Assembly (NCBI GenBank): GCA_018881555.1
Contig: JACAXG010000014.1
Location: 3,075,331 to 3,139,330, forward strand
Source of the DNA: Amblyornis subalaris
Taxonomy: Eukaryota > Chordata > Aves > Passeriformes > Ptilonorhynchidae
DNA: 64,000 bases
Direction: 5' to 3'
The position numbers and the translations under genes were made by a program. The number at the start of each line of letters is the position of its first letter. The first letter of the stretch is position 1. Below the pieces are notes generated by a model. It was not told the DNA's origin. It did not search any database and saw only the letters and a program-made list of their open reading frames with translations. This document shows positions 49,330-60,830 of this stretch, piece after piece.

Positions 49330-49640
49330 GCAAACCCACCNGCGCAGGATCGTAAATCGCTCTCCCTTCCCAGCAGTCCCATATTCCCTTCACTCCTGTC
49401 AGCGAAGAACCCGCCTGATGTACACCAGCGATGTGTGCAGCATCCACAAAAGGCTATCAGGCACCGGAATATCCTGCTGGAAGCTTTCAGGGAGAGGCAA
49501 CCCTCGGGGGTGTTGTGCTANCCATATCCGTGTGCAGCGTGGAGCAATCGATCACTGCTCGTGATAACNATCAAACGCGACCCACGCTCATTAACCTCAT
49601 TAATGGACGAGTCTCCAAGGAAAGATCATCCTGTGCTGCC
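49330..49640. promoter_or_regulatory. Candidate conserved element, CpG and homeodomain sites
   Basis: CpG sites are frequent (GCGCAGGATCGTAAATCGCT, CAAACGCGACCCACGCTC) and a compact ATTA pair (CATTAACCTCATTAATGGACG) lies at about 49,588-49,608. Several plus-strand frames are open through the segment with no known similarity. Texture suggests a conserved enhancer; it is not proven. Confidence 0.35.
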
Positions 49641-49902
49641 CTTCAGCTTTCTGGGAGACAGTTCTGGGAAGAGACAGTCANGCATTTGACACCCACTCTC
49701 CAATCCCAATAGTTTGTTTCTCTTGAGCTACACCCTTGTACATGGAATATCCAAATGTCCACCAGGAATATTGCTGTGCTCCTGCTGTGGGACTGGGGCT
49801 GTGCTGAGCAACCTTCCTCCTGCCAGACCTGCAAATGGACCAAAATGTTTCCCTCGATTAAAAACTCATCAATATGAACCCTTACAACTGGAAGCTCTCA
49901 CA

Positions 49903-49998
49903 TGCCCAGAGGAGCTGTGGACACTCCATCCCTGGAAGTGTTCACGAGGTTGGATGGGACTTGGAGCAANCTGGTCTAGTGGAAGGTGTCCTTGACCC
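49903..49998 (+). mobile_element. CR1 LINE 3' fragment (plus), end missing
   Basis: About 95 bp matches the CR1 tail from TGCCCAGAGGAGCTGTGGAC through CCCTGGAAGTGTTCACGAGG to TAGTGGAAGGTGTCCTTGACC. The usual last 60-80 bases of the element are absent, so this copy lacks both ends. Confidence 0.85.
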
Positions 49999-51777
49999 AG
50001 CCACTCAAGTTTCCTGTCTACACACCTTCAAAAGATGCTAAAAAAATCAGTTTTACTTGTATTTTTATTAGCAGATAAAACTTACTCAAAAAGAACATGT
50101 AAAAAAAATTTTTTTTAAAATTGTGGTCAATAAATTCTAATATGATTTTTATTCCAGTAAGTGTAGAATATAATACAGCACTATAACACAAGACATTTTC
50201 CTTCCAAATAGTATTCCAAGGTGCCTTAAAGATTAGAATAATATAATCACTAAATTAAACAGCTTATAATGGAAGAGATGAAATATAGTATTAAGAGGCT
50301 CAGACAAGTGAGAAAAGCTGCTTTCCAATGAGATTTTAAAAGATACAGCAAGTCACTGAGGCAGAGAGAGTCAGAAAGGTTGTTCCAGANGGCAGGACCT
50401 CCAGAGGAACAGACATTTGCACCAAAGGCACTTTTGTGGGAGAGCAAAGTGAAAAAATGGTTGTCAAAGTAGTTAAAAGAGGAGACAAGCCAATTGGAGA
50501 TGACAAAATAGAACAGAAATAACAATAGTGGCCATAACAAGATTGACTGGAACAGGTCAAGGGTACAAAAGGCCTTGAGTGTAAGAAAAAAAGAAAAAAT
50601 AAAGCAATGAGACCACAATGTGAAGTGCACAGGTAATTGAAGTNGAACAGCCAGGAGAAGGAGGATCAGGAGACAATAGGGAAGTGAAAAAAAATAGAAT
50701 GATCCCTTTGTTTTACTGTTTGAGCCAAAGGTGGGAGAGACCTGGTAATAGAATTGAAGATACTCTCTGGAGAAATGGACTCACAGTGTTCTCAACAGTC
50801 CCATCTCCTGAGGAGTGAGGAGATGAAAGAGTTCTCAAACTGCTCTGCACCTGCCACACCACTGGGAGATGTGCACTCCTGGACCTACAAACACAGACTG
50901 ACCACACCAAACCAGCAACGTTTCCTACGACACATGGAATTTTTGTCATTTCTGCCTCTCGTTCCAAGTGTGACATCACACATCATCCTCTGGGCTGTGT
51001 GGGAATTGTGCCTGGAATGTGCCAGNGTGGCCACTCCCACAAAAAAACCAGGCTTGGATGTGTTCCCTCTGTGCTGTGCCCGAGTTACGAAAATAACCAC
51101 GGAGGAGGATCCCTACAAACAATCAGCCCTGTGAACATTCCCACTGTGCCTGGGAATTGCTCTGGAGACCCCAGATCCCCTGCAATCCCAAAANTCGTGA
51201 GCACAAGCACATCTTTCCTCCAAGGTCCTGTCAGTGCTCGGGGGAATCGTCACTGCAGACACCTTTGACTGAGCATTGTCATCCAGGTGAAGCTCTGGCA
51301 CTCTCTATATCCCAGGGAGCCATGANCATCCCATGGGATTAATTCACTAAATTTATCCCCAAAATGAGACACAGTNGGCAGCATTTTTCTGAATGTTCCT
51401 TTCCAGAACAGTATCATTATTTAAGAGAATTGATGCTTTTAAAGAACATTAAGCAAAAATCCAGGCTGACATTTGTATCTGAAATATTGTTACAGCAGGT
51501 ATAGATTCTGGGAGAACGCACAGTCATTCCCTGTAAACTCAAAATTCATTTTGAGAAATAAACAATATGAATACTAAAAACTGAATTACAGAAAGAATGG
51601 GATGGGCTGGGATTTGCTCANCTGGAGCTTTCAGCTAACAGGGAAGGAGCAAGACACATTCCTGCCACAAACCTTGTAAACAAAATTTAAAAAATGAGGA
51701 CCATTTCCTGAGATCCAACCCAAACCTCGGTAAAAAATGTGAGGAAATTGACCTTATTTTAACCAGATTCTTATTTT

Positions 51778-51782
<5 letters not shown>
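49999..51782. other. Unique non-coding DNA
   Basis: Overlapping frames on both strands at 50,250-51,342 are unsupported. A T/A mirror tract sits at about 50,101-50,120. No repeat family is recognised. Confidence 0.5.

Positions 51783-51850
<68 letters not shown>
51783..51850. repeat. (TTA)n microsatellite, about 22 units
   Basis: A perfect TTA array of 68 bp without interruption, preceded by a short T-rich stretch. High purity and length make length polymorphism likely. Confidence 0.96.
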
Positions 51851-52973
51851 TTCAGTGTTCTAAATTAGGTAGTGAAAAGCTGTGCACTGTCCTTCCTCAG
51901 CAGGAATCTCCACAGATCAACCAACTCTCAGTCTGGGCTTAGAGAAAAAGGGAATTGATGTTCTATCAAGTGAAATACAGCCTTGATCTGGTAAAAAGTT
52001 ACAAACAGGAGTAAAGAACTTCACACAAGTAGAGATATTGATTCCATTTGCTTTGTACTGAATCGATTTCAAGGCACTTTATTCACACAGAGTNCACATT
52101 TTAAAAAAACTGGAAATAATCATCATTGCTAGGCAGAAAAATATTTCAGCATCAAAAAAAGGCAACCCTTTAGAAATTAAATATAAACAGAGAAGGTAAA
52201 TCTGCTATAATGTCCTGGACAGTGAATTTATCATTTNTTAAGAATACAAAGCTCTGGATGCTTTATGGACTGAGATCTTCAGCAAAAAACTCTGGAAACA
52301 TTTCATTTCAATGTTCCATTTTGAAACTTAATTATTATTAAATGATAACTGAATAGATTTACAAATTGAGGGGTTTATAGGGAATGTTATCAAATCAAAT
52401 ACTAATTACCATTATCAGGTAACTGCCAAAAATGTTATCTTGTTATTTGGAGGCTGAAATCGTCCAAGTACCTACTTCTTGGAAGAAAATCTCCTTGCTT
52501 TAGAAATGCAGCCTCCCTGCAGCTGAACTAACCCTGCATACAAACTGTCTCCAGCAGACTCCACCAGAAATAATTTCACAAACTCTTCACACTCCATGGC
52601 TCTGTAGTTCCTGGTGGGCTGAGGAGCGTTGGGGGGAAAAAAACAGAACAGGAATAACCAAATTTCCCAGCAGTGTCCTCATGTACATCTTAGCAAGAAA
52701 TTCTGAATGCACAGCTGGGGAGACAAGGAATTCTCTTGTTTAAGAGAGCCCAAGACAGCCTAAAAAGAGAGATTAATGACATAGCTCAGTTAGAGCAGCA
52801 CAAGTCTAAACTACCTTAAATATTCTGTCTGAAAGTTGCATTGTAAGTAAATAAAACCCAAGGAAACCTTCACAAAGCTGGTGTGTTGCACTACACAGCC
52901 TCACANTGGCTTTACCAGCACNTCACTGATGGTTTTNCAGAAAACCAGANATGAATAAACANTGCCTAAAACN
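51851..52973. other. Unique non-coding DNA
   Basis: No gene is seen. The last 70 bases before the next CR1 copy hold six N characters, suggesting the repeat or its mapping problem starts slightly earlier than I can recognise. Confidence 0.5.
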
Positions 52974-53304
52974 TTCCANTGCCTAAAGNGGCTCCAGGAG
53001 AGCTGGAGAGGGAATTTTTGCAAGGGTACGGAGCGACAAGACAAGGGGGAATGGCNTCCCACTGCCCTAATGCCAAGGTTAGATGGGATATTGGGATGGA
53101 ATCCTTCCCTGTGAGGGTGGGGAGGACCNGGCACAGNTTGCCCAGAGAAGCTGTGGCTGCCCCTGGATCCCTGGAAGTGTCCAAGAGCAGGTTGGACGGG
53201 GCTTGGAGCAACCTGGGATAGGGGAAGGTGTCCCTGCCCATGGCGGGGGGGGTGGAANTAAATGATCTTCAAGGTCCCTTCCAACTCAAACCATTCCGTG
53301 AATC
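52974..53304 (+). mobile_element. CR1 LINE 3' fragment (plus)
   Basis: About 330 bp in forward orientation. It runs from GGCTCCAGGAGAGCTGGAGAGG (the CR1 ORF2 end) through TAGATGGGATATTGGGATGG and CCCTGGAAGTGTCCAAGAGC to the 3' tail TTCCAACTCAAACCATTCCG. CR1 ORF2 C-terminal coding is shifted by small indels. A nine-base word NTGCCTAAA occurs at 52,962 and again at 52,980, at the left edge. N characters are dense in the first part. Confidence 0.92.
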
Positions 53305-53799
53305 CATGGTTATTTTTATTTTCCATAAGTAAGGGAAAAGGAGATGAAATACACCGTGAAATACACTGTTAAACAATGTAGAGATTAAGAAAAAGATTCC
53401 TCTGTATTTAACTGGAATGAGCTTACTGTAAATCAAAAGCTTAAAAGTTTTAAAGTTGTAATTGGCTCAGCAAGGCTCTGACAGTTCTCTGGTTTTATGG
53501 CAGCGTGGGTCTAAAAGAATGGCTTTTTCTGGAAAAGAGGCTCACGAGAGACAAGCAGAGAAAAAGATCCGGTCTGGGATATATTTTCAAAGGAATTTCA
53601 AACAGACCATCAATCTCTTAATGCTCTTTTTGTATTATTAGCAAACAGAGCTTCAGTTTAAACTCCAGAACNCAACACACCCCACTTTGCCAACTTTTCC
53701 TCGGTGCGCCTAAGCCCCCATTATTTGACAGATGACAAGGACTTACCTGCTTGTGTGCAGTGCTTGAAATACACTCCTGACAAGCACAGTCCATTAAAT
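53305..53799. other. Unique non-coding DNA
   Basis: No gene or repeat is recognised. Confidence 0.55.
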
Positions 53800-54330
53800 T
53801 AGAGGAGTGCCAGCCCAAGGGAGTGCCAGAGGTTTCCAGAGCCGCAGAGGAGCGAGGCAAAAATCAACAGTGAGGTTTTCACCTCTGCNGCTCAGGNACC
53901 CAGCCCGCCCCCATCAAGACTNGCGTCTTTCAAAGATAATTATTACAGTCCAAAATAAAGTTACAGGCACGTGGCAACCTCAGTTAGTAATTAAGATTCC
54001 GTGGAGAGCGGCGTGCTGGAATTCATGGCAAGTGCTTACAACCCTGTCCCTAAAATCCATTTGAGTTCCAGCGACTTTCACCGGGACTTAGCTACCTAAG
54101 CCAGGGAGATGCTTTTGAATAACAAATCCAGAGGAGCTGCAGGTAAAACTCTGGGCGCCTTCAGCACGGGAAGTTCTGCCTTTCTGCTCCTGAAATACAA
54201 AACNCCGCAAAACGTCTGCCCTGAATCACGGCACGAGCCCAAATCTCCGCCGAGAGATCCCAAATAAAGGGTCAGGTCTCGAGGCTTTACCTCGCTGCAG
54301 CTTTGTGAAGCCTCCCCTTTAAGGACTGGA
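53800..54330. promoter_or_regulatory. Candidate conserved regulatory element
   Basis: Compositionally balanced DNA with many retained CpG sites (GGAGAGCGGCGTGCTGG, ACGGCACGAGCCC, CTCCGCCGAGAGATCCC) and homeodomain cores (AGATAATTATTACAG, GTTAGTAATTAAGATTCCG). No good open frame is present. Similar in texture to the block at 39,820. Inference only. Confidence 0.35.
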
Positions 54331-55774
54331 GAGCTTTACAGGCTTTGAAATCAATAACAACGGCAACAAGAGGCTNGGTTTTTCTCCCTGGTGCGTACCT
54401 GCGCGTTCCAGGTGGGTCCCATCCCGCCCCTCAGCATTCCAGGCACGCGGAGGGCAGCGGGGAAGGAAGGCCACCTGTCAAGCAGAAAGGGAACAAGTGC
54501 TATTAGGGAGGATTTTACAAAGTGACAGGAGCTGCAGTGGCAGCAGGGACAGTCTATATGCTTAAAATACAAGCAGGACAACAGCCTTGGCAAAAAAAAC
54601 CCTTACAGAGGAAATTACATTAGGTAGATCAAGGACCAAGCTGTATTTTCAATCTGTACAAAAACCCAGCCTGACTGTAGGGCAAATGCATTAAGGGTTT
54701 GACAGTCCAGTAGAGCTTTGAACTTGGCTTGATCTCATCATTTATAGTATTATTTTATTGCTAGTTCATAATTAAACTTTTAACTAAAGCCATTCTATAT
54801 CACCATTACAGGCCCAGGGAAAGGTTTGGGTATCAACTTTGTACCCACATTGCTGGATATATCATAAAACCTATAAATACCGAACTGCCAGAAAATATGA
54901 CACTTACAAGGGCAAAATATTATGGCTTAAAATATATCTTGTTAAAAGAGAAATAAAGGAGGGAGATGGGACACACGTATAAGCTAAATGCAGATTATAC
55001 AACCNGAAAAAAAAAAGCAGAGAATAATCCAGTGGGGTATGAAAACACTCAATAAATTATGTCTTTGCTCTGACCCTCAGAGCTTCCCAAATTTTTGGGA
55101 CATGTTGGGGATAAATGGCTGCCTAAGAGCCCCGGTGTGGTNTTGACATCAGCACTGCCCCACAACATCACTAAACCCAACTCAAGTTTCCCAGTTAATA
55201 GATGTGTTTTTAACACACTGCAACATTTTTCCAATAACAGTGCTCTCCAATCAAAGCTTCTCCAAGAACATTNCAGTGTTCCACATATGAACCAGGTTCA
55301 TACACCAAATTCAGGGAAGATTACCCTCAGACCCAGAGTAAATTACAAAGCCTTACTTTAAAAAAAAAAAGAAAAAGCCACTTCTCTTAAATGGAAGCCT
55401 TTCCAACAGAAACAGCCATTTATATTCATAGCATGANACTGCAGCAATATGACAATCATTCCAAAGTTTGTATTACAGATTCAGAACTGGAGATCAAATG
55501 CCTGCAGCATCCCTACCACTGCTTACAGGTTATCATCCCAGGTGCATTTGTGGAGAAAAACAGAGTCAACAACATCCTCAACAAATAAATCAGGTGTAAG
55601 TTGTCATGTATTTATAATTTTGATAATTCTCATCCCTTCCAGGTCATTAAATATACATTTTCTAGATCTTTTTGTTGCCGTTGTTGTTGATTAGTTTTTC
55701 ACTTATACTTTCTCTGTAGACTCTGGGCTTATTTAAAATCTTTTTTATTCCNTTCAGCCAGCCAGAGATTAATT
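54331..55774. other. Unique non-coding DNA
   Basis: Short frames at 55,095-55,694 are unsupported. No repeat family is recognised. Confidence 0.5.
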
Positions 55775-55813
55775 GATAGATAGGTAGGTAGATAGACAGA
55801 TAGACAGACAGAT
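55775..55813. repeat. Mixed GATA/GGTA/GACA tetranucleotide array
   Basis: About ten imperfect tetramer units (GATA, GGTA, GACA) lie in tandem. GATA/GACA arrays are common in vertebrate genomes. Confidence 0.9.
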
Positions 55814-58672
55814 AAATATTGTAGTCCCATTTCCGGAGCAACACACATATTTGTGNCAAAATCCTAACAGGCACATATAGGATCAAGGTGATACAGGCTG
55901 GTCNGTGCACAAATAATGATTATTATATTAATTAATTTTGTTATTGGAGCCCACCAACTGCACCTATTGCTCTAATCCACTGTAACGTGGAAAAAGTACC
56001 CAAATAAAGGAAATACCAACCTCTGTTAATATGGGTGCAGCCATTATTGCAAAGATTGGGGTTTTTTCTATCTTCCTTTCAATAAATACACTCCTTTTTT
56101 TTCAGTCAAATATCAATGACTGCAACTCTTGGTAAATGTTCATTTTATAATAATTGCTGATTCTTGAGCAAGAAAAGATTAGAATCACATGAAACACAAC
56201 CCCTGGAATGACAACTCTGGGAATAAGAATTTGCCTAGCGGGGAGTATTTCACAATAAACTCTACCGAACCCTTCANTTTGTGGGCTTTTTTATTTAAGT
56301 ACCACCACTTCTTTGTACAATAGGGCAAATCACGGGGGATGAAGCCTTTGTGCTTTTTTAATTAACTTCCTCATTTATCTTGATGATCTTCTAGATTTAC
56401 TGAAGCAATCTCCGAGAGTGTTATTTTAATAAAATTGCTGTCACCATTTCCCTGCCTGGAGTTCCTAACTGATAACAGTGAACAATCTACTAAGGATTTA
56501 CAAGTTCAAAACAAATTGGCCACTATTTGCAACCATGCCAGAATGCTGACACTCGCCAACCACNTGCGTTTCTTAATCCAAAATTTATCATTTTTGTGAT
56601 AGCTAGGGAACATTTCACCATATTTATCCTACAAAACCTGTTAGAGGGATTTTTTTTATTTGATATGTATNAAGTATATATATTTTAATATATAATTTGT
56701 TTATAGACATGGCTGTAGGATTGACCTTAAATACATAATTTTGTTCACTAATTATATAGCATTTTATAATCCCTTTGCATTATGAACTTATTTAATTCAG
56801 TAGCTTTTGATGATTTCTTTATTTGCCCTGCAATGAAAGCTGTAGATCTTCCAGACTGACACAAATTTCTTCCCTTAGGGAAGAGTTGTCCATTTTTCCC
56901 CTGCTGAAGCTCTGGCCAGTGGGCCNTGGTGGTGCTGTGCTCCAGCTGCAGTTCCAATCCAGGCAAACCTCTCATCCTGCAAAAACCTGGATNTTCAGAG
57001 GTAATGAAGCTCATTAAAAAGTCTTGCACTTAATAATATCAAAAAACTGGATTAATAAAATTAATATATCTGCACTCCACCACATTCAGAGACACAATGG
57101 TGCCCATCAGTGCTGCAGCCTGGCCTTTCCCTAGAGAGGTAACTTTAATATGATTATAATGAGACTGTGGGACTGGAAATACACTTTTGTTTCTCATTTA
57201 GACACCTTGCCTTTTAACACTTCATCACTATTCATTAAGCTTAAACTGCATTTTTAACCTCTATTCAAAGCCACACTTTAAGGTGAGGCAGTTCCCTGAG
57301 AGCCCTCGGGCAAGAACTGCAAGTCCCTCAAACTGCAGTCCTCTTCCTGGCAAACAAATCTGCCCAAAAAGGGGAGAATATCAAGGAAATCTTGACATGA
57401 AAAAGCAACATTTCATTTCTTTCTTCCTTGTTTTTTTTTTTTTTTTTGAGAGAGAAAGGTTATTTTTTCTAACAGTTATTTTTTTTGCCATTACAGCGAG
57501 CAGCGTTAGGAAAGGCACGATCCCACGGAACAAATTGCTCCAAGAGTCCATACATTTCAATCTGTCGTGGATGAGTTAATCAGTTCAGAGCCCCAGAGGA
57601 AAGTCAGGTACTTTAGGCCACATTNAAAGCCTAAAGAGAAAATTGGTGTTGACCCTAGATTCTGCTGGGAATAACTGGGAAACTTGAATCAGTATCTTTA
57701 TCTACTGTGCCCTTCCTTGTGATGAGCACAGGGAATGCAGCTGCAGCTGAGGGTGGCTGGATCAGGCATTGGAGCTGAACCAGTTTCTCGGCTCAGGACA
57801 GAAAAAAACAAGCCAAATCCAGTTACAAAAAACACTTTTAGCATCATTTCTGAAGCACCTCTTCCTCCAGCAGGCAGGAGCNGAGCAAAGTTCAAAATTC
57901 TCATTGACTATGGCTTAACTAACACAAACTAATTTAATTTTAATACGATGTTTTTATTTATCATTATATTTGTAAGTCAGAGGCTATAACTGCTAAATGA
58001 AATAAATGCAAGTTGCTTTGTTCAGACCAACAGTGGAACATAACCAGGGAAAGGAACAGGCCATACATNCCAAGCAGCTGATTCTTAATTTAAAAATAGA
58101 GGTAGAATGCCATCTACTTGCTAGTTTCCTATATTGCTGGCTGAGGGAATAAAAGCTCACACCCTTGGATTACTGCAGTCTTTAGGTGTGTGCTGTGGCT
58201 AATCANCAGTGTCCAGAATCCCTGGAAAAAGAGCAGCCATCCAATTAGCATGCACCCGGCACGGCCAATGCATCAATTATACAACACAGCTCTGCTCCCT
58301 CCCCTCCCAAACGCCAAACTCTGGAAANCATTCCAGGCTCTGAAGGGAGAGACACCCTCTGATGCTTGTTGGTGAGTTGGAATCCAAGATCCTGGCCAAG
58401 AATTTGCAAGNGTGAAGGTGTGGAAGTGGCAGTCTTTGTCCTGCTCCGCTCACCAGTCCCTGGAGGTGACTCCACGGGGACAACGTGGTCCCCAAAGTTC
58501 CAGGGTGGTGTCGTCAGCTGGACAGGGCAGCAGAGTCGTTATCCCAGTACAAGCATGTGTTTATTATCCCTGTTTTTACAGGGCTTTGCTCACAGAGTCA
58601 AAACTCACAGTGTCCACCAGGAAAACCTACAGATGGCTCCTACAAACCCATAAGGCCAAAGGATGATCCCGA
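55814..58672. other. Unique AT-rich non-coding DNA
   Basis: A T17 run sits at 57,431-57,447. The segment 57,495-57,575 follows an acceptor-like tract (TTTTTTTTGCCATTACAG) and keeps CpG sites, but no donor follows. Frames at 57,735-58,666 on both strands are unsupported. Confidence 0.5.
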
Positions 58673-58760
58673 GGGAGTGGAAGGTGTCCCTGCCCATGGC
58701 AGGGGGTGGAACTGGAAGGCCTTTAAGGTCCCTTTCAACCCAAAGGATTCAGTGATTCTG
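58673..58760 (+). mobile_element. CR1 LINE 3' terminal fragment (plus)
   Basis: About 90 bp, the extreme 3' end of CR1: GTGGAAGGTGTCCCTGCCCA, GGGGTGGAACTGGAAGGCC, TTTAAGGTCCCTTTCAACCC and the terminal ATTCAGTGATTCTG. It has no N and looks little diverged from the family pattern. Confidence 0.93.
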
Positions 58761-59699
58761 ACACACATTTAGAACACCTCTGAGCTTCCATTGCTGAAGC
58801 CCACATCAGTTCTCTCCCAACTCTTTGCACCTCATCACCTCCTCATTTGCAACTCCTTTTGTTTTACCGACAGACTCGTGTTTCAATGGAGAAGTCTTCT
58901 GAAACCACAAAACTCTGCTGTACCTACTGTATTTGAAAAAAAAAAAAAAAAAGGAAAGAAAAAGAAAAAAAGAAACCGTTGTCTTTTTTTATTCCTTCCC
59001 TTGCGAAGGAGCCATCTGCGGGATAAAAGTCTTGGAACTAAGATCTATAATTACTGTGTATGGAGTTAAGTTGCCATATCACCAGCTTTTCAACAGTCCT
59101 CTCTCCAAGTGTTAGTAGTNCTTTTACAAATATTTATTTGGGAGCTTTATAAACCTTTTAGAAGCCTTAACCATACCCAAGGGGCTAAACAAGCAAGACT
59201 CCAGTGAGAATTCCCCTGCTCTACAAAAAGGGAGAGAGCAGCTCTAAACCTGAGAATCNTAAATATTATTATCAGTCTTATTGTATTTGCTTTCTGGCTT
59301 TTGATCCCACAAGGGATGAAGGCTGCCACAGTCACTCTGAAGCCAAAACGACTGAAAATGTGCTTCAGTATAAAATAAAACTGTTTCATGCCTCTATTCA
59401 TGGGGATCTGCAGGCTGATACTGTGAGAAAACAGCCAATAGCACGCAGAACATGGCTAAATAAGAAGGTAGCAGTAATAGTTCTGTTCCTTANATGCTGC
59501 ATTAAAAAAGGTATTCCGAGATTTGAAAAGTATTTTTGAGATATCTGATGAAATGCCAAGTATTTTTTTTTCCACTCTCCTTTTTACTTTTGGATTGGAT
59601 ACAGACCCGAAAGAGAGAGAATACAAAAGTGAAATACAAAATATCCATTCTTTAGTTCTAGCCTATTTACAGAAGCCACTCAATCTTACACCCTTAAAG
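58761..59699. other. Unique DNA with a polypurine tract
   Basis: An A-rich polypurine tract fills about 58,936-58,976 and produces Lys-rich spurious frames. No gene is recognised. Confidence 0.55.
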
Positions 59700-59960
59700 T
59701 GATTATGGAATTGATCGGGATCACAATTAATGCGCTAATACAGGGACACTTAGGGGTGTTACAAAGCAGGAGCCGTGCCAGCTCCAGATATGGGAACGCA
59801 GGATTCCTCAGGATGTCGGGCTTTGCTGCAGNGTGTGCTCCCTCTCCTGCCTGCTTTGAGAACCTTAGAGCACTCCTAGGGATTCTTTTAGTTTATATAA
59901 CTGAACAAAATTGTGATATAGACAACAGCTTCCCTCAGTTCTTCGCGTTCTAGATGACTT
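59700..59960. promoter_or_regulatory. Weak candidate conserved segment
   Basis: The segment contains GGAATTGATCGGGATCACAA followed by TTAATGCGCTAATAC, with several CpG and ATTA cores, and no supported frame. This is inference only and weaker than the candidates at 39,820 and 53,800. Confidence 0.22.
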
Positions 59961-60017
59961 TGGCAACCTTTTCCAAAGCTGCTGGACCATCTTCCCTAAA
60001 CCCTGGTTCGGCCAAAA

Positions 60018-60067
60018 AAGGCTGGATGAGATGATCCAACCTGGTATTCCGTGATTCTGTGAATGAT
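60018..60067 (+). mobile_element. Short CR1-like 3' tail (plus)
   Basis: The stretch AGGCTGGATGAGATGATCCA then ACCTGGTATTCCGTGATTCT and GTGAATGATT resembles the last 50 bases of avian CR1 elements, with the GATGATC block and the terminal octamer-type ATTCTGTGA. It is short and diverged, so the call is moderate. Confidence 0.6.
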
Positions 60068-60564
60068 TGTCAAAGGCCACAACATCAGCGAGTTTTATTG
60101 TTTTTATGTAAGAAGTCCACGCGAGTGCCTTTGAGCGAGCACCTCGCTGGGCACTTCGTGCATGCAAAATGGGAGCATCTTTAATTTCTGCTGTTCCACC
60201 TAAGCAGGTTAGGCCAGGTCAGTACAAGCAATTAATATAAACGAACAAGAAGTTCATCAAAGCAATTTAATGGGAATTAACAATTCATCTACTCCCAGAC
60301 TTGGCTACAGCAAAGAGGCTGCTACTTTTATCTGTTAATATTTCTATTTATGTAGCGGCCACCTGATAGAAGATGGATGGGTGCAAGGATAATTCTGTGG
60401 AGACAATTTCAGAATCAANGTCACGAAGAGTTTATAATGCAAATAAACATAAAATTATGTCAGGAAAGTTTGTATATTGCTTGCTTTTTCCAAGGGAAGC
60501 CCTGCAGCCCTCAGTTCTGAGCTAGCACTCTTCTAGGTAATCTAGTATGTATTCCAAAGATAAC
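60068..60564. other. Unique non-coding DNA
   Basis: No gene or repeat family is recognised; 60,340-60,470 is AT-rich with balanced words and may be conserved, without proof. Confidence 0.45.
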
Positions 60565-60830
60565 ATTATAATAATTTCTATATATTTTTATATATATATT
60601 TATACTTATATTTTTATTTATATTTATGATACATATAAATAAATTACATATAATATATAAAATATAAATAAAATTATTGTGTGTAATATATAATATCTAG
60701 AAATAAAATAGTTATATATATTATATATATATATTTGCATTATATTCTGCCTATATGTACATCTATCATATAATATACTATCTATATACGCTATATGTGT
60801 GAATAATATTATACACAATTACACATGCAA
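60565..60830. repeat. AT-only low-complexity block
   Basis: About 265 bp are almost entirely A and T, with short TATATA runs (for example 60,585-60,600 and 60,714-60,735). The minus frame is rich in Tyr and Ile purely from this composition. Such blocks melt easily. Confidence 0.85.

Noticed and set aside
57495..57575. Acceptor-like tract followed by a short open block
   Set aside because: No donor, no recognised peptide, and a stop soon after; the T-rich tract is a chance low-complexity run.
60624..60818. Tyr/Ile-rich frame on the minus strand
   Set aside because: It lies wholly in the AT-only block and reflects composition.
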